Of a stretch of DNA of 64,000 bases, positions 44,601 through 56,878 are shown in pieces. How positions within the stretch are numbered: position 1 is the first letter of the stretch; each line of letters starts with the position of its first letter. Position numbers and translations under genes: made by a program. The notes under the pieces are model-generated. The model was not told the DNA's origin. It worked only from the letters and a program-made list of their open reading frames with translations, and did not search any database. This stretch comes from Thunnus maccoyii (lineage: Eukaryota > Chordata > Actinopteri > Scombriformes > Scombridae), in the NCBI RefSeq assembly GCF_910596095.1, contig NC_056543.1, forward strand, positions 21,786,542 through 21,850,541, in the 5' to 3' direction.

Positions 44601-46302
44601 CTCTGGTAAGAGCTCTGCCGTCACTGTTACGTATTTCCAAACCTTGTGCATAAAAAAAAGGATCATAGTTTTCATCCACTTGCCAACTTGCAGGCGGTTT
44701 TATTTTCATCTAGTACTTTCTGAAACAACCACTAGATGGCAGCTGGAGTTTTAAAGTAAACTGGTTCATTTGCTTGACTGCAGTGTTACTGACTTTTCCT
44801 CCAGAATACTACATCCAACAAGTACCACTTGAATGAAGTGTCTCTGTCAGCAGTTTTGCCAGACGTGAAAGGTAAGAAAATTCTTCCTCCCAGTATTGCA
44901 TGCTAGTGTTCAATCTGTGCTGTGATCTTAATCCACTGCTCAGTTTTTCTGGCTCAAAATGAGGGAAAGGTGGCATCACAACTGTAACATAAACAAAAAA
45001 CAGCTAAACATGCACCAGATCCTAAACCAATATGTTAGACAACATATATCATACTATAATTGACAGTAATTTGGTGTTAAAATATTTTTTATTCATACAC
45101 CGAAGGTTATCAAACAGTGAATGTTATTTTTACAGACCCTCATATATTTATCTTAAACACACATTTTCACACCTTGATGCATAAAATCTACACTGAAATG
45201 CCTGAAAAAATATATATAATAAAAATAAATGAATATATAACACCCGTCTAATATGACGTAATCAAACACAGCAGCTGTGGAAAACTGCTGATAATATAGA
45301 ATATGTATTATATATTTAAATGAAATCCTTAACATCTGATTGGATCTCATAAGTGAATTTAAATTAGACCTCAGTGGTTAAGTGCTGTTTTGTGTGACGA
45401 GCGGGGTTAACAAGTTGACCCTAAATCACATTTGATTGAATACATTTATGTATAGCCCCTGAGGGCGGGATGAGATGAAGAGAAAAGATGGATTTTGAGA
45501 TAAAACACTAAAAAAATGACATTTTGACAAACACCAAGAGACAACTAAACAGTTAACAGGGGCACAGAATCAGAATTTGGACGATGTATTTTCACTTCAC
45601 TGTCTTTATCAATCAATCATTTACTTTATTTGTCCTCAAGGGACAATTGATTTTTCAGCAGTGCAACAGGATAAAAGATTAGATAGAAGCACATGAACAC
45701 AACATGTAAACATAAACACATCAATAGATACAAAAGAAAGCGGAGTACAGAAATAAAAATAATTTAAAACCAACAGTTTCAGTATAAATAATGTAAAATT
45801 ATTCTGCTGAGTAGGTTTTATCACATTAAATACCAGAAACCTCTGTCTTGTCTTTTCATTCCTCATTCTGTCCTCTGTCACAGAGCCCTTCTCAGCCCAT
45901 AATGGCAGTCTGGACTACCTGCGAGGCACCCTGGGCTACTCATACATGTGCCGCGAGGAACAAACTCTTGATGTAGCTCCAGATTTGTCCATCAACACCT
46001 TCCAGGTGCAGGTGCAGCCCTTCGGCCTCACTGGAGATCAGTTCGGAGCAGGTAGACACATTCTGCCATTAAAAAGAGATGATTTTCTTATTCTCAAGTA
46101 GAATATGATGAAATGAATCCGCTGCTTCTCTGATCTAATTTGTCCTCTCTTTTCTCTCTCAGCTGAGGAGTGTCAGCTGGATGAAGACGACATGTTGATC
46201 CCCATCATAGTTGGAGCAGCTTTAGCTGGTCTCGTCCTCATCGTGCTCCTGGCCTACCTCATTGGCAGGAAGAGGAGCCATGCGGGCTACCAGACCATCT
46301 GA
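41672..46302 (+). CDS. lamp1: LAMP1-like lysosomal membrane glycoprotein with one LAMP domain
   Basis: Type I protein of the lysosome limiting membrane. Exons are 41672-41732, 44212-44393, 44477-44605, 44805-44871, 45884-46051, 46163-46302; phases agree and give 248 aa, against about 417 in mammalian LAMP1. Residues 1 to about 24 are a signal peptide. Residues 29-47 are a Pro/Thr hinge (ATVAPPATAPPHKDPGRP). The LAMP domain is about 50-206, with paired Cys 61/100 and 169/206 and six N-glycosylation sequons (N57, N71, N92, N117, N125, N153). The membrane segment is about 213-236. The tail RKRSHAGYQTI carries the GYxxI lysosomal sorting signal, identical to mammalian LAMP1. The match is to hinge plus the second LAMP domain; the first domain is absent and nothing like it was seen in the 2.5-kb intron 1. 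The GRTP1-DCUN1D2 neighbourhood supports LAMP1 rather than CD68 or LAMP3. Confidence 0.88.
41733..44211 (+). other. LAMP1 intron 1
   Basis: 2.5 kb, AT-rich. I looked for exons encoding a first LAMP domain (NGT/C-type starts, Cys-containing translations flanked by AG and GT) and saw none. Apart from the partial MITE at the left it holds no recognised feature. Confidence 0.6.
41862..42080. repeat. Partial hAT-like MITE copy in LAMP1 intron 1
   Basis: Starts CAGTGGTGGGAGATATACAG and runs through 'aaaatactccattacaagca' and 'tgcatgaaaaatcctaacgt', matching in reverse orientation the right part of the MITE at 40384-41275. The other end is not preserved. Confidence 0.65.
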
Positions 46303-47561
46303 GGTGGCGTGTCTCTCACACGTCCCCAGAGGCCAGAGTGCGCTATCCCACCCTTGCAATTAACCACTGTTTTACAAGACTTAACACTCTACATTGTCCT
46401 CCTCCATCCCTCAACTCCCTGCCTCTCTCTCTATGTGTGTGCTTCTACTCTGCCCTCATCGGTAACACTAGTCATTATCACTTTGTGGAGTTGGTTGGAG
46501 GTTGATATGCGCTTTCTGAACTGACTCGCTCTTTCCGTAAAAAAGGGACTTTGTTAGAAGATTGTAATGAAGAAAAACTCTTAACCGGTACCATGTATAG
46601 AAGAGGATGGATCAAAGGGTCCATGAGAGTCCTCAAATTGTATTGTACTATTTATGATTTTTGTGAAAAATGAATTTTGAGGGATTGTGGGATTTGAGGG
46701 AATTGCTACTGTAGCTTTTCTTATTGTTTATCTGTTTCCGGATAACCATTTTAGTGGTATCAACATTAAGGAGGTTTGTTACTATAAAGGGAAAATTACT
46801 GGCTGCTTAACGTCACACAGCAAAGGTCTGACATTTTATCCTGCAACTCTACATTTAGCTCAAGTAAACGTATTCTAGAGAACATACTGTACCACAGTTA
46901 ACAAACACTAACCTGTTCTTTATGAGGAGGAGGATTTCCCAAAACTATTCCTTCAGGGGATAGTAGCCACTCCTTTTGGATTCTGCTGTTACAATATACA
47001 CACATACACCAGGGATTGCTTAATCGGTCTATAAAAATAGCACATTTGGCTTAAGCTCAGGACATCACTGTAGAAACATAATAATGTTGATTCGTTATAT
47101 TCCACTGGGTGGTTATGTTTGTTTGTTTTTGTGTCCCTGAAAATGGGCTTACTTGGGATTTTGGTTGCTGTAGTGAAAGAAGTTGCACTAGAGTCCTTGG
47201 AAACAGCCCCTGGTAATGATTAAAAATGGCCAAAACGCTCTGGTCAGTGTTCATCAGTGCCTTCCCAGCTGTAACAGAGATGGGATTAAAGTAAAGCCAA
47301 TAACCACAGAGGTACTCACTCACTCACTCACTCACTGACACTGTGTGCTGCCATGTTTGGGACATTTTCTCTGTGTCTCACATAGCCTTCATGTACAGAA
47401 CTATTATTACCATAAATATGCATTGTTTGATGTAATAGGAGAAAGTACAGATATTTATGTTTTTTATGTTTTTCCTCCCCTCCCTCATCTAAATACCCAT
47501 GTAGTGATTTAATGTGGTTTTAATGGATCGTTTGAAATGTTTTCTAAAGGCGTCACAGGTC

Positions 47562-47567
47562 AATAAA
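47562..47567 (+). terminator. LAMP1 polyadenylation signal
   Basis: AATAAA about 1.26 kb after the stop, followed by GTGAATG and a GT/T-rich stretch ('ggctgtttgtctttttgttt'). It gives a 3' UTR of about 1.3 kb with a small (CTCA)n tract at 47316-47335. Confidence 0.7.
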
Positions 47568-47584
47568 AGTGAATGAAAGAGGCT

Positions 47585-49463
47585 GTTTGTCTTTTTGTTT
47601 TGCCTTTAGTCAGTTCCATCAGTCAAACCTGTTCCTGGTCGGCCCTGTTTGTTTGGACTCATTAGAAGTGGACGTACTGTATTTGAGAGGAACTGTAGTA
47701 CTGAACATTGGAAATGTATTAAATTAATTCATAGACATTTTGACATGTCCCAGTAGGAAAAGCACAGGTGTAAATAATAATAATGATGATGGCTGAAATC
47801 ATTTAGCTGCTTCAGTTTCAGGTATAGTGCCTTCTGGCTCACTATTCCACTGTTATGACTGACTGGGTGAAATACACATTGTTTCCATATAACAAAGGCT
47901 AAATTACAACAGCATTGTGTAAAGAGTCAGAATAAATGATTACTGATTCTTTATTAGTTAACCCACAGTTTTAGTCTGAGGTTTAGATAATTTAGATTAA
48001 TTACTTAATTAATTTAACTTCAGTAGTTTTTAGTCATGCAGGTTTTCTGCCAACAGGACTCAGAACCACGGTGTGTTGGTAATGTATAGTTTTATCATGT
48101 TTGGCATACACACAGCTGAACCAAAAAAAGTACAGTTCTCGGTCCATTCTCATTTTTTTCTTTTCAAGCAGTTCAGCCTGTGCATGCAGGGTGGGGGAAG
48201 GTGTTTGACAAACATGGTGGTCGACTGTTACATCAGTCCTGAGGCACATGGGGCCTTTTACAAGAAGCATGTGGAGCACTGAGTTATCTGAATAAAACCA
48301 AGTGTATTTACTTTAGTTTAGGTTTTGAATTTGAGGCGATTCTAGGTTTTACTCAGCAAAGGAAAGCAAATACCTGCCTCTGGAACACACCCCTGATTCT
48401 TCATTGCTTTTTTGCAACTGGGATCTGAATGAGCATTTTGTCTGAAAGAGTTTGATTTTCTTGTGACTGAAACATTATTAACACACATACAGTCCATGTC
48501 TCTGAATCCACAGCAACAGGAAGTTTCTGGCCTCAGCATACTGAATTAACTGTTGTTGAAGACTATCATGTAACACTGAAATGACTTCTTCTTACCTTTC
48601 TTTGGCTTAATGTTAACAAGAAAGAGTTCAACACCAGGATCTGTAAATTAAGACAGCAGTTGCCACACCAAATTTAAAACATCTTATTTTTAATTCATCA
48701 AGAGAAATGGACAGTTAGTGCACGAGAGATTAACTCCCCTTTTCCACTGGACACTTGACAGTTTTCACAGAAGTAAGATTCTCACAACTATTGTTTTCCA
48801 CTGTGACAAAGCAAATGCTGAGGATAATAAACATGACAGATTTAAAATACAAGGCGACAGGTGTGATGATCTTGAAGTATCTATAGCAGCAAAAATATTC
48901 TGAGGAACGAAAAAGACCCTCAGAAAAAGACAAGGTTTAAAAACACTGGCATCAATTGAGAAGCTTCAGCATGTATTTCAGACATTCAGTGTAAAATAGC
49001 TTGTTTATCATAGGAGTAGGGCTGGGCAATAAGGACAAAAAAATGAAATACCAATATTTTTGACCAAATACCTCGATATAGATAGTGCAACAGTATTGTA
49101 GGGATGACTATTGGTGCTTTCACAAAATATTTACACAATGAGATTTTTGATAATCATCAGTAATGTGGACGTAATGACTAAGTGTGTAAAGGCAAATAAT
49201 AGAACAACTAGAACAGTCTGGAAAATGCACAAAATTACATCATTTTACTAAAATGCAGCCTTTAAAACCAGGAAAAGACAACCTTTATGTCATATCACAA
49301 TAAAATGATATCCAAAATTTAAGACGATATCTAGTCTCATACCACGATATAGATATAATATCAATATATTGCCCAGCCCTACACAGGAATATACGGTTGC
49401 TGATAGTAGTGTTAATGACTGAAAGCCGTTACAGTCCAGTGGAGAAACGGTGGATCCAAAACT
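47585..49463. other. Gap between convergent LAMP1 and GRTP1
   Basis: No gene seen. It contains a hAT-like MITE (49017-49381) and possibly the GRTP1 3' UTR. No clear AATAAA on the minus strand was found close to the GRTP1 stop; TTTAAT (ATTAAA on the minus strand) near 48690 is a weak candidate. Confidence 0.55.
49017..49381. mobile_element. hAT-like MITE (TAGGGCTGGGCAATA family)
   Basis: Left end TAGGGCTGGGCAATA and right end TATTGCCCAGCCCTA are perfect 15-bp inverted repeats. The flanks cataggag and cacaggaa match at 6 of 8 bases, a decayed hAT target duplication. The interior is rich in GATAT/ATATC, typical of this fish family. Confidence 0.82.
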
Positions 49464-52400
49464 TCACGGCTGTCTAGATTCCTCCTCCTGGATTCGTTGT
49501 CTGAATTTGTCTCTCAGTTTATCAATAGTTGCCATAGACAGACTGCCAGGTTCTGCAAAGATTTTCTGCAAAAACAGAATTAAAGTAAACATCATGAACT
49601 GACCAAAGTTTATGATTATTCTTTTAAAGAGGCATGCACATAAAAGCTGTGTTTACATGGAGCCATTTATTCCATTCATACTCCACAAACCATAATTAAT
49701 GATCAATTGATCGATTAATGATTAACGATTAACGCACCTTGAAAGACATTCCAGGGAGTGGTTAAATGTGTCATAATCCATGAAAAGGATGAAGATGAGT
49801 CATGACACCACCTTTTCTGAGTAGTACATCTATTCTCTGTGTGAGCTTACCCAGATGAGCTAAGTCAAAGATGTTTCTCAGGAAAGATGCACCACTCTCT
49901 CCCTTGTTAGTTTGCATTTTCTACCAGTTTTAATAGTAGTGAATCTTTCCTCATCTTGAAAAATGTGATGTTTGGTAGTGTTAGATAAATTAGTACTTAG
50001 TACTAGAATGTTCTGATAATAATGTTGCTTTAGTATAAAAACACAGAGTAGTGTAAACCAATAATACAATTATGTACCTGCATGAAGGTGTGGCAGTCCA
50101 GAGTGAAAGCTCCACAGGTGATCTGTTTGAAACACTCACACACATCGGGCAAAGAACGAGCTCTCAGGATCTCAGGCTGGTGGTGAAGGATGAGAGTCAG
50201 CGCCACACGGAAAAGCACCTTGGAGCCTTCATAGAAAAGACAGTCCCAGACCCGCAGAACCGTCTGCAAGTACAGGAAGCAGGACAGAGGTCTGTAAAAT
50301 AACGCACTTCGACATCTCCATGAATTCCTGATTTGTCTATAATGCAAATTTTCACCTCAATTGGGAGAATGTCAATGAAGAGGCAGATAAACCAGCGTGA
50401 CACCAAAAGGGTCCATATGCCGGGATACTGGTTCATGAGCTGGCCTACTGCAGGTGCTTTAGTCTTCACCAAGTCCCCAAGAACCTCCTGGTCGGTCTTC
50501 AGCCCCATCATGGCCGGGCTGTAATAGTCTACAATAACGTGCATTTATAGTAGAGGAGTTCATGTTTGTCAGTCTAAACTCTTTTGTCTCAGATCAGATC
50601 AAAGTCTCAGATTTTTTATCTTTTTTAATCAGTCTTGAATTTCTTGTGTGAATTATTGGTTCATGTGGAGTGCCACAAGGCTCCAACCTTGGTCCACTAC
50701 TACTCAGCCTTTTATATTACAACGGCACTAATGGGATGCACTGCTATGCTGTTGACACACAACTTTATATAGTGATTACTTCAGAAATATTTTAGCTTTG
50801 CTCATTACTTTACATATCAGTCAATGACATCAGGGTTAGGATGCTCCTAGTGAGCCATGATAAAACAGAGGCAGATTAAGGAAGCAAAGAGACAAACAGG
50901 ATACTCCACAACATGCAAATTAATTTGAATATTATTACGAATGTGACTTTTTAGCTACATATATGGGAAATAGTTGCATCATCTTGTCTTTCTTTCACAT
51001 ATAAACAAGAAAATGTGCAGGTCTTTGTTGCAGATAGGCATAATTTCGGTACTGTATTGCTCTTAGTTCTGTCCAAACATTTATACTAGTCTAAAAGTCT
51101 GTACTTGTGTAAGATGCTGATGCTGCTGCTGCTTTAACTGCAGCTAAGCAAAGAGCTCACTGTTTTAAGGTACCTACACTTCTTCCAACTAATTTAATTC
51201 AATGTAATTAATTTTTCAAATTATAAGGCTGCCAAATTATGTCCCTGGTAGAGCCAACACATCCACAGACTTTCTGCTTCTTGTCTATAACATCTCTATG
51301 AGGACTGCTACATATAGGGCCACAACTAACAATTATTTTCATTATTGATTAATCTGCAGATTATTTTCTCTATTCTAAAGCCCAATATGACATCCTCAAA
51401 TGTCTTGTTTTGTCCCAACCAACAGTCCACAACCCAAAAATATTAAATTTATTATCATAGAGGACTAAAAGTAACCAGAAAATATCCATATCTGAGAAAC
51501 TGGAACCAGGTAATTTTGTAAAATTTTCTTTAAAAAGTGATGAATCGATTATCAAAATAGTTTGAGGCTAATGTTCTGTGGATCGACAAAACTGTTAATC
51601 GTTTCAGCTCTAGCTACATCAACTGAGTATATTACTTATTTTAGTATGTTTATGCTTTTTAATATCATGTGTTTGATTCATTCTTTATATTCCCTCTCTT
51701 GTATTTTTACTGGTAAACATTCACTTAATGTAAAGCACATTGCATGAACTGTGCTACAATAATTGTGTGTACGTGCATTGTGTCTTAATATTAAAAAGGT
51801 CTACCTGGGAGTATCCTGTCCAACAGTGCATCCATGAGCCAGAAGGATTTCTCTTCATCTTTAGTGATGATGATGAGGTAGCCTGCGATAAAGTTCATGC
51901 CCTGAAATAAACAGAGACAGCGATGATCTAACTGTGTGTGAGTCCACTGGCATGGGTCACTGACTTTACAGACGAAAGCACATGCAGCCAAATATATGAC
52001 TATGAATTTCTGCTCGACACAAGAACATATTTCCAGGTGGTAAATATTGATTTTGTCATTAATATATTGTGATAAATATATACTTGAATGTCTGATGAAT
52101 ACAGCTACTTATGTACCTGTCAATTATACCTGTATATACCTGTCTCCTCAGCTGTTATTTGGTATAAAGTGTGATTTCTCAGGTTGCATCTCCAGCCAAA
52201 GACTGTGTGACTATACAATATAACTAAATTAATTAAATTCACTGTTACCTGGTAGCTTTCATTTATTAGTAAATGCAGTACAGAAAGTAAAAAAATGTGT
52301 TTTGTGGAAAACCCCACACATGTATTTGAATAAGAAGGAAGTAGCTGATCCTGTTCTTTAGGTAAACAGATGTTCTGTTGAGTGTGAGGAGAGTCTGACG

Positions 52401-53563
52401 TCTTTTTCTTCACCTGACAATACCCCACTGCCTTATTATGGTGTCCGTAGGCCAGCAGCACATTGAACAGAGCTCTCTGCAGGCCCGGCTCTGCCTTGCT
52501 CTGGAAGAGGATGTTGTCAGGAAAGGTCCTATGCATGTCTGTCAAAAGAATTAGAAGAATTGTAGTATGGTATGGACCTATGTGTTGATACAAGTTGTGT
52601 GCTTTAATGAAAAGGAAACCTGTGTGGATGGTTTCCTTCAGCTTGGTGTCATGCTCCATGGCCAGCAGGGACTCGTAGTATCCCGGGTTGCTCTCCAGGT
52701 GTTCCTGGGCACCACTTGCTGCCATCCAGACTCTGGCGCGGTGCTCATTGGGCACACCTTTACGCACATACCTCTTCACTTCCAAAACAGATTTTTATAA
52801 AATTACGTCAATTCAACTGCAGAGCACTTGAAGACATGAAAGCAAAACAGTGTGTGTTTGTTGTTTCTTGTACCTGTCAAGTTCTTCTCAACATGGGGTT
52901 TCCCTTGAAGAAGTTTGGACCATCTCATGGATCTTCTGTTGAGGACAGCTACGTACTCATTCATCATTTCCTTGTAGGATTCAAAATCGTCATGTCTCGT
53001 GAAGCCATAGGGGTCAATCCTGCTGGGGGTGAATCCAATGCCATGTACAACTCAATGACACTGAACACTGTGATGAAAGGACTGACAGCAGGGTGAAAGG
53101 GTGGAAACCCTTCTTTCTCTTTCCTATTCCCTGATGACAGACACTACAACAGCCTCCACTGGGTAGGGTTTCTGTAGCTGGGAGATCAAATGCCCTGGCT
53201 GGGTGACTAGTAAATTTTAAATTACTTTCAAGAGGGACTAGAGGCAAGGAGCAAAATTCAAACTCCTTCGACAAACAACACTTTGCTATGATATTTCACT
53301 GAGCCCGGTAAATAAGAGATTAAGGACTTGATGAGGAAAGAAGCTGATGTAAATAACAACTAGCAGGTAGGAAAATGACAATACATCTAACCATGTAACA
53401 GCTCTCGTTTTGTAAACATTATAGTCTTAAAAAAAACAACTTGATGCTGTGAAATCTAATACAAACTTGATGAAAATGCAGTCTGAGAGAACACATATCA
53501 ACACGAGGCTTACCTGTCACTGCTGTTATTACATGAAGCATTTCCTTTTATTTCCCCCTCCAT
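49464..53563 (-). CDS. grtp1: Growth hormone-regulated TBC protein 1, Rab GTPase-activating protein
   Basis: A TBC-domain protein predicted to stimulate GTP hydrolysis by Rab GTPases in membrane traffic. Exons in coding order: 53514-53563, 52874-53019, 52620-52778, 52414-52538, 51805-51901, 50356-50528, 50078-50263, 49464-49565; phases agree, product 345 aa (human about 336). The N-terminal part has RIDPYGFTRHDDFESY, a GRTP1 hallmark. The TBC domain is about 70-290. The catalytic arginine motif IxxDxxR is I116HTDMHR122 and the glutamine-finger motif is GYCQ160G, both intact, so the protein should be active. VSRWFICLF and RVWDCLF are further conserved TBC blocks. The C-terminus is a charged helix (IDKLRDKFRQRIQEEE). 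Exon 2 has a tandem CAGCAG acceptor. Neighbours LAMP1 and DCUN1D2 match human 13q34. Confidence 0.93.
50661..50774 (+). mobile_element. Reverse-transcriptase fragment of a non-LTR element
   Basis: A short frame reads SCGVPQGSNLGPLLLSLLYY then CYAVDTQLYIV, matching GVPQGSxLGPLLF and YADDTQLY blocks of Rex1/L2/jockey-like elements with Val in place of the first Asp. Only these blocks survive, antisense in GRTP1 intron 5. Confidence 0.7.
51315..51612. mobile_element. hAT-like MITE (TAGGGCCACAACTAACAATT family)
   Basis: Starts TAGGGCCACAACTAACAATT and ends GTTTCAGCTCTA. It is flanked by gctacata and gctacatc, a 7-of-8 match that is a clear 8-bp hAT target duplication. The interior, with 'tcaaatgtcttgttttgtcc' and 'gaggactaaaagtaaccaga', is a sequence found in very high copy in percomorphs. 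Confidence 0.88.
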
Positions 53564-55600
53564 TGCGCACAAAGTACTGCAGGTACAGTAGTCCACCACC
53601 GCTATAAAAACCCTGTACTGCTGAAGTTATTTCATTTTTATTCCTTGTAAAAGAGCTGGCTGCTGTCAAGGTAAATAACAAAGCGGTCAGAGTTTCAAAC
53701 GTCTCACCTTACATGAGAGCATTTACTAAGGGGAGGGGCTAGGTTAAGAAGCACCCAGGTGCATCCACGGGTATGAGCTTTATTTGCTTGAAAAACAGTT
53801 GGAGGAAGAGGGACAGTAATGTTTACTTGTATACACTGTATGTGATGATGAAGTTGTGGTGGGGCTGACTGTGGCAGCAATAGTTGTAGTAATGGTGATA
53901 ATAGTATTAGCAATGGTAATTTCATACATTTTTAAATCCATCTTAGAAATACTGAGGTCATGAATCCGAATTCTCCCACTGCAAAAATCTAAAATCCAGA
54001 GACAATACAGAAAATATGACCACAGTGTCCTCAATTGTGGCTACGGCCCTGTTCTTGGCTTGTCTTCTTGGTGGTTGAAGATTAAAAATCTTCTGTTTGG
54101 AGTAATACATTTTGTCTGACATGTCCTTTAAGTTCCCCCTCAAAAATGGGTTTTTCCTCTTGTTCCTATAGTTGGATGTTTGAGCTTCACTGTGCAGAAT
54201 GATGTATATGCAGAGTTTGACACTAGAAGACTGTTTTCATATTCATCTGCTGGAAGTGGAAAGTCTCTCAGTGCTCATTGAAAATCTGATTTTTAGGGGC
54301 GAGCCAATGAACATGATTTGTGACATCACAACTAGTTTGGAGGCTAATCGTGGTCTAATATTAAACTTATTGATATGTTTCACATATGTTATGTGGAAAC
54401 TTGGAGCCTCCAGTGCACAAACACTGAAAATGGACTTTACAGTGAAGTAGAAGACACATCTTGTGTCCAACAGTTAAACTTCTGAGATGAAATATATTTG
54501 CATATTCACAGATTCTGGAGTTGATGTCATTTTAGGGATATTTACGAGGTAATTTTACTTTTTTTTGGAAAAAACATATTAGGAACACATTATTGTTCCA
54601 AGCAGAGTATTTTATGTCTTTAATTCATATCTGGAGGAGATCTGTAAAATGGCATCTTCTCTTTCTGCCTCATTAAAAATCCAGATCCTATGAATACGCA
54701 AATATGTGTCATTTCCAGTATTTGTGCACTGGCGGTTTCAAGTTTCCACGTCACACTTATCCAAGTTGTATGCTGGCCCTCGACTGACTCCAGACCAGCT
54801 GTGATGCAAATACTCTGCACGTCGCCTTCATCATTCTGCACAGTGAAACTCAAACATCCAACTGACAGAATAATTAACAAAACACATTTGTTGGAGTGGA
54901 GGAGGGCTTTAATAACCCACTACCTTCTGCCACTTTTCTTGTCATTCTCTATGGTATACTAGAGACCAAAATTAACTGTTAGAAATTTGTTTATAAAAAA
55001 AGAAAACTTTTTTGATGGAGACAAATTAGGGGCCTTTCACAAAAGATGGCACAACAACAACGGACAGTTAAGTTGCACCGATATAACAAAGTCATTTGGC
55101 TTTGAGTTTCTCATGGAATAAAAAACAGCAATGACAAACTTTATGACTGTACCATCATTCTGAGTGCTACGGAAATCCTGATCTAATACTGCTGATGTGT
55201 TACACCGTAAAATTGCAAACAGAGAAATAATGAAGACACAATGAACAATGTGTAGCTAACCCATAATGTTTTTTCCCCACAAAGCATCATTATCAAATGG
55301 GCCCAGTTACCATTCCCAAGTCCTATAAAAAAAAAAAAAACCTTGTTAAATCTTATTTATTATTAACAACCAACAACATGGAGGACTGGATCATATTCAG
55401 AAAAACGTAACATTAAAGCTTTGTTTCACAGAGTCACATTAACTTGTCTGGCTATCATTATAATTCTGCTAAAAGAAACACACTCTTGTCTAAGCAGCTG
55501 CATGTATGTACTGTATGCATGTGATATAAAATATGCCCATTGTCTATCTTATCAATAACAAAAGAGCTAAATACATGTATGATTATGGAAAAACTCATGC
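53564..55600. other. Gap between GRTP1 and DCUN1D2
   Basis: No gene seen; in particular no ADP-ribosylhydrolase-like (ADPRHL1) exon, the gene found here in human. It holds the foldback element at 54128-54911 and AT-rich unique sequence. The GRTP1 promoter should be just right of 53563. Confidence 0.6.
54128..54911. mobile_element. TTAA-ended foldback element, 784 bp
   Basis: The left arm contains 'gttggatgtttgagcttcac' and 'tgtgcagaatgatg'; the right arm contains the inverse 'gtgaaactcaaacatccaac' and 'catcattctgcaca'. Both outer ends carry TTAA. Arms are about 300 bp and give mirror-image spurious reading frames. A fragment of the same family is at 1650-1731. Confidence 0.72.
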
Positions 55601-55738
55601 TTTATTCATCTTTCTTAAATGAACAATATACTTAGGCTACTTACATGATGTATCAACAATATATTCTAATTTTCACTACCTTCAGTAACACTGAACAGAT
55701 GGGCTTGAACAGAAACATAAATATTGAACAGACAGGTA

Positions 55739-55744
55739 TTTATT
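55739..55744 (-). terminator. Candidate DCUN1D2 polyadenylation signal
   Basis: TTTATT on the plus strand is AATAAA on the minus strand, about 1.1 kb after the DCUN1D2 stop. A second candidate is at 55601-55606. Confidence 0.4.
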
Positions 55745-56878
55745 CTTAAGGCTTACGTTGTCGTCTTGTCGTTGCCCTCTTTAGTGTCCTGGCTTCTGAA
55801 CTAAGGGGCTTCGCGCTGATGTAACATACAGATATGTGCCATGCAATCCTAAGGGCCTGTAATTTCTTAACTTTAACTCTTAAATGCTGCTGAAAAGTCA
55901 CTTTAGCCTCACTAATGTCTCAGAGGGATCGACTGATAAAAAACAAAACTCTTTCCTTGACACTTAAAAGGAAATTATCCTTTGAAAGCAAAATTGTGGT
56001 ACTGTGGACATTTAGGATTCAAGACACGCTGTCGACTGAGATTTATCCTGACAGGTACCAAGAACTAAATTAAAACATCGCCTTTACTTTAGTGAAAATT
56101 AATTTTTGAAACCAGCCCGAGGTGAAATAAAATGTGTTAAACATGCTTTCGATGAGAAGCTCACAACTCCATTACTTGACAGATCCACCTAACAATTATA
56201 CCAACAGCATATCATCCACGATATTGAGGCATCCCGTTAGAGATCTTAGCATTGACTGTACATAAAAGAATCATCTTTTGCATTTATAAATTGAACATAT
56301 TTATATTATTCTTCATATAGCTCTCTTTGTAAACTGTCCCAATAGATACAGTATGTACAGTAAAACTGCAACAGTTCTGTTGGTGCTGGTGTAGTGAGCA
56401 CTCTGTCCCAAAGTTAGAGTAAGACATGGGAACTTTGCACAGTCACTCAGAGCTTCATATAACAAAACAAAGCCAACTAGGAAGAATCTTAAAAACACAC
56501 AGCTTTCCCTCTCCAGTCTCTTTAGAGTACACACAGCCAGTGAACCTCCTCTCAGTGCTGTGTCCGTCTCCACAGGCAGCGCTCCTGGGGCAGACCAGAG
56601 GGGCGTCCAGGATGCTGAGAATCCAACAGGAGAGACAGAGGTGGATCTGGCAATGTCCATATAACGCCTCAGTCTCATGAGGACAGAAATGTGGCCAGTT
56701 CTTCTTCTCGTAGTTTGTACTCAGCTCCCTGAAAGGTGGTTTCCTGACAGTTTCGAGTGCTTCTGTTTTCTCTCTGAAGTCTACGATTTTCACTTTTTTT
56801 TTTGTACAAGTCTTAAAAAAAACTATGAAGTCACTGTAAAAGAAACAACGTTCTGGTTTTCCAGAGTTGGGGTTTGAT

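Noticed and set aside
41672-46302. Calling this gene CD68 or LAMP3 because of the single LAMP domain
   Set aside because: There is no long mucin domain, the tail SHAGYQTI is that of LAMP1, and GRTP1 and DCUN1D2 are its neighbours.
50072-50302. Plus-strand frame of 76 codons
   Set aside because: Exact antisense shadow of GRTP1 exon 7.
54199-54962. Several 75-90-codon frames on both strands
   Set aside because: Mirror-image translations of the arms of the foldback element at 54128-54911.
56313-56793. Minus-strand frames of 112 and 121 codons
   Set aside because: They fall in the DCUN1D2 3' UTR, overlap each other in different frames and resemble no known domain.
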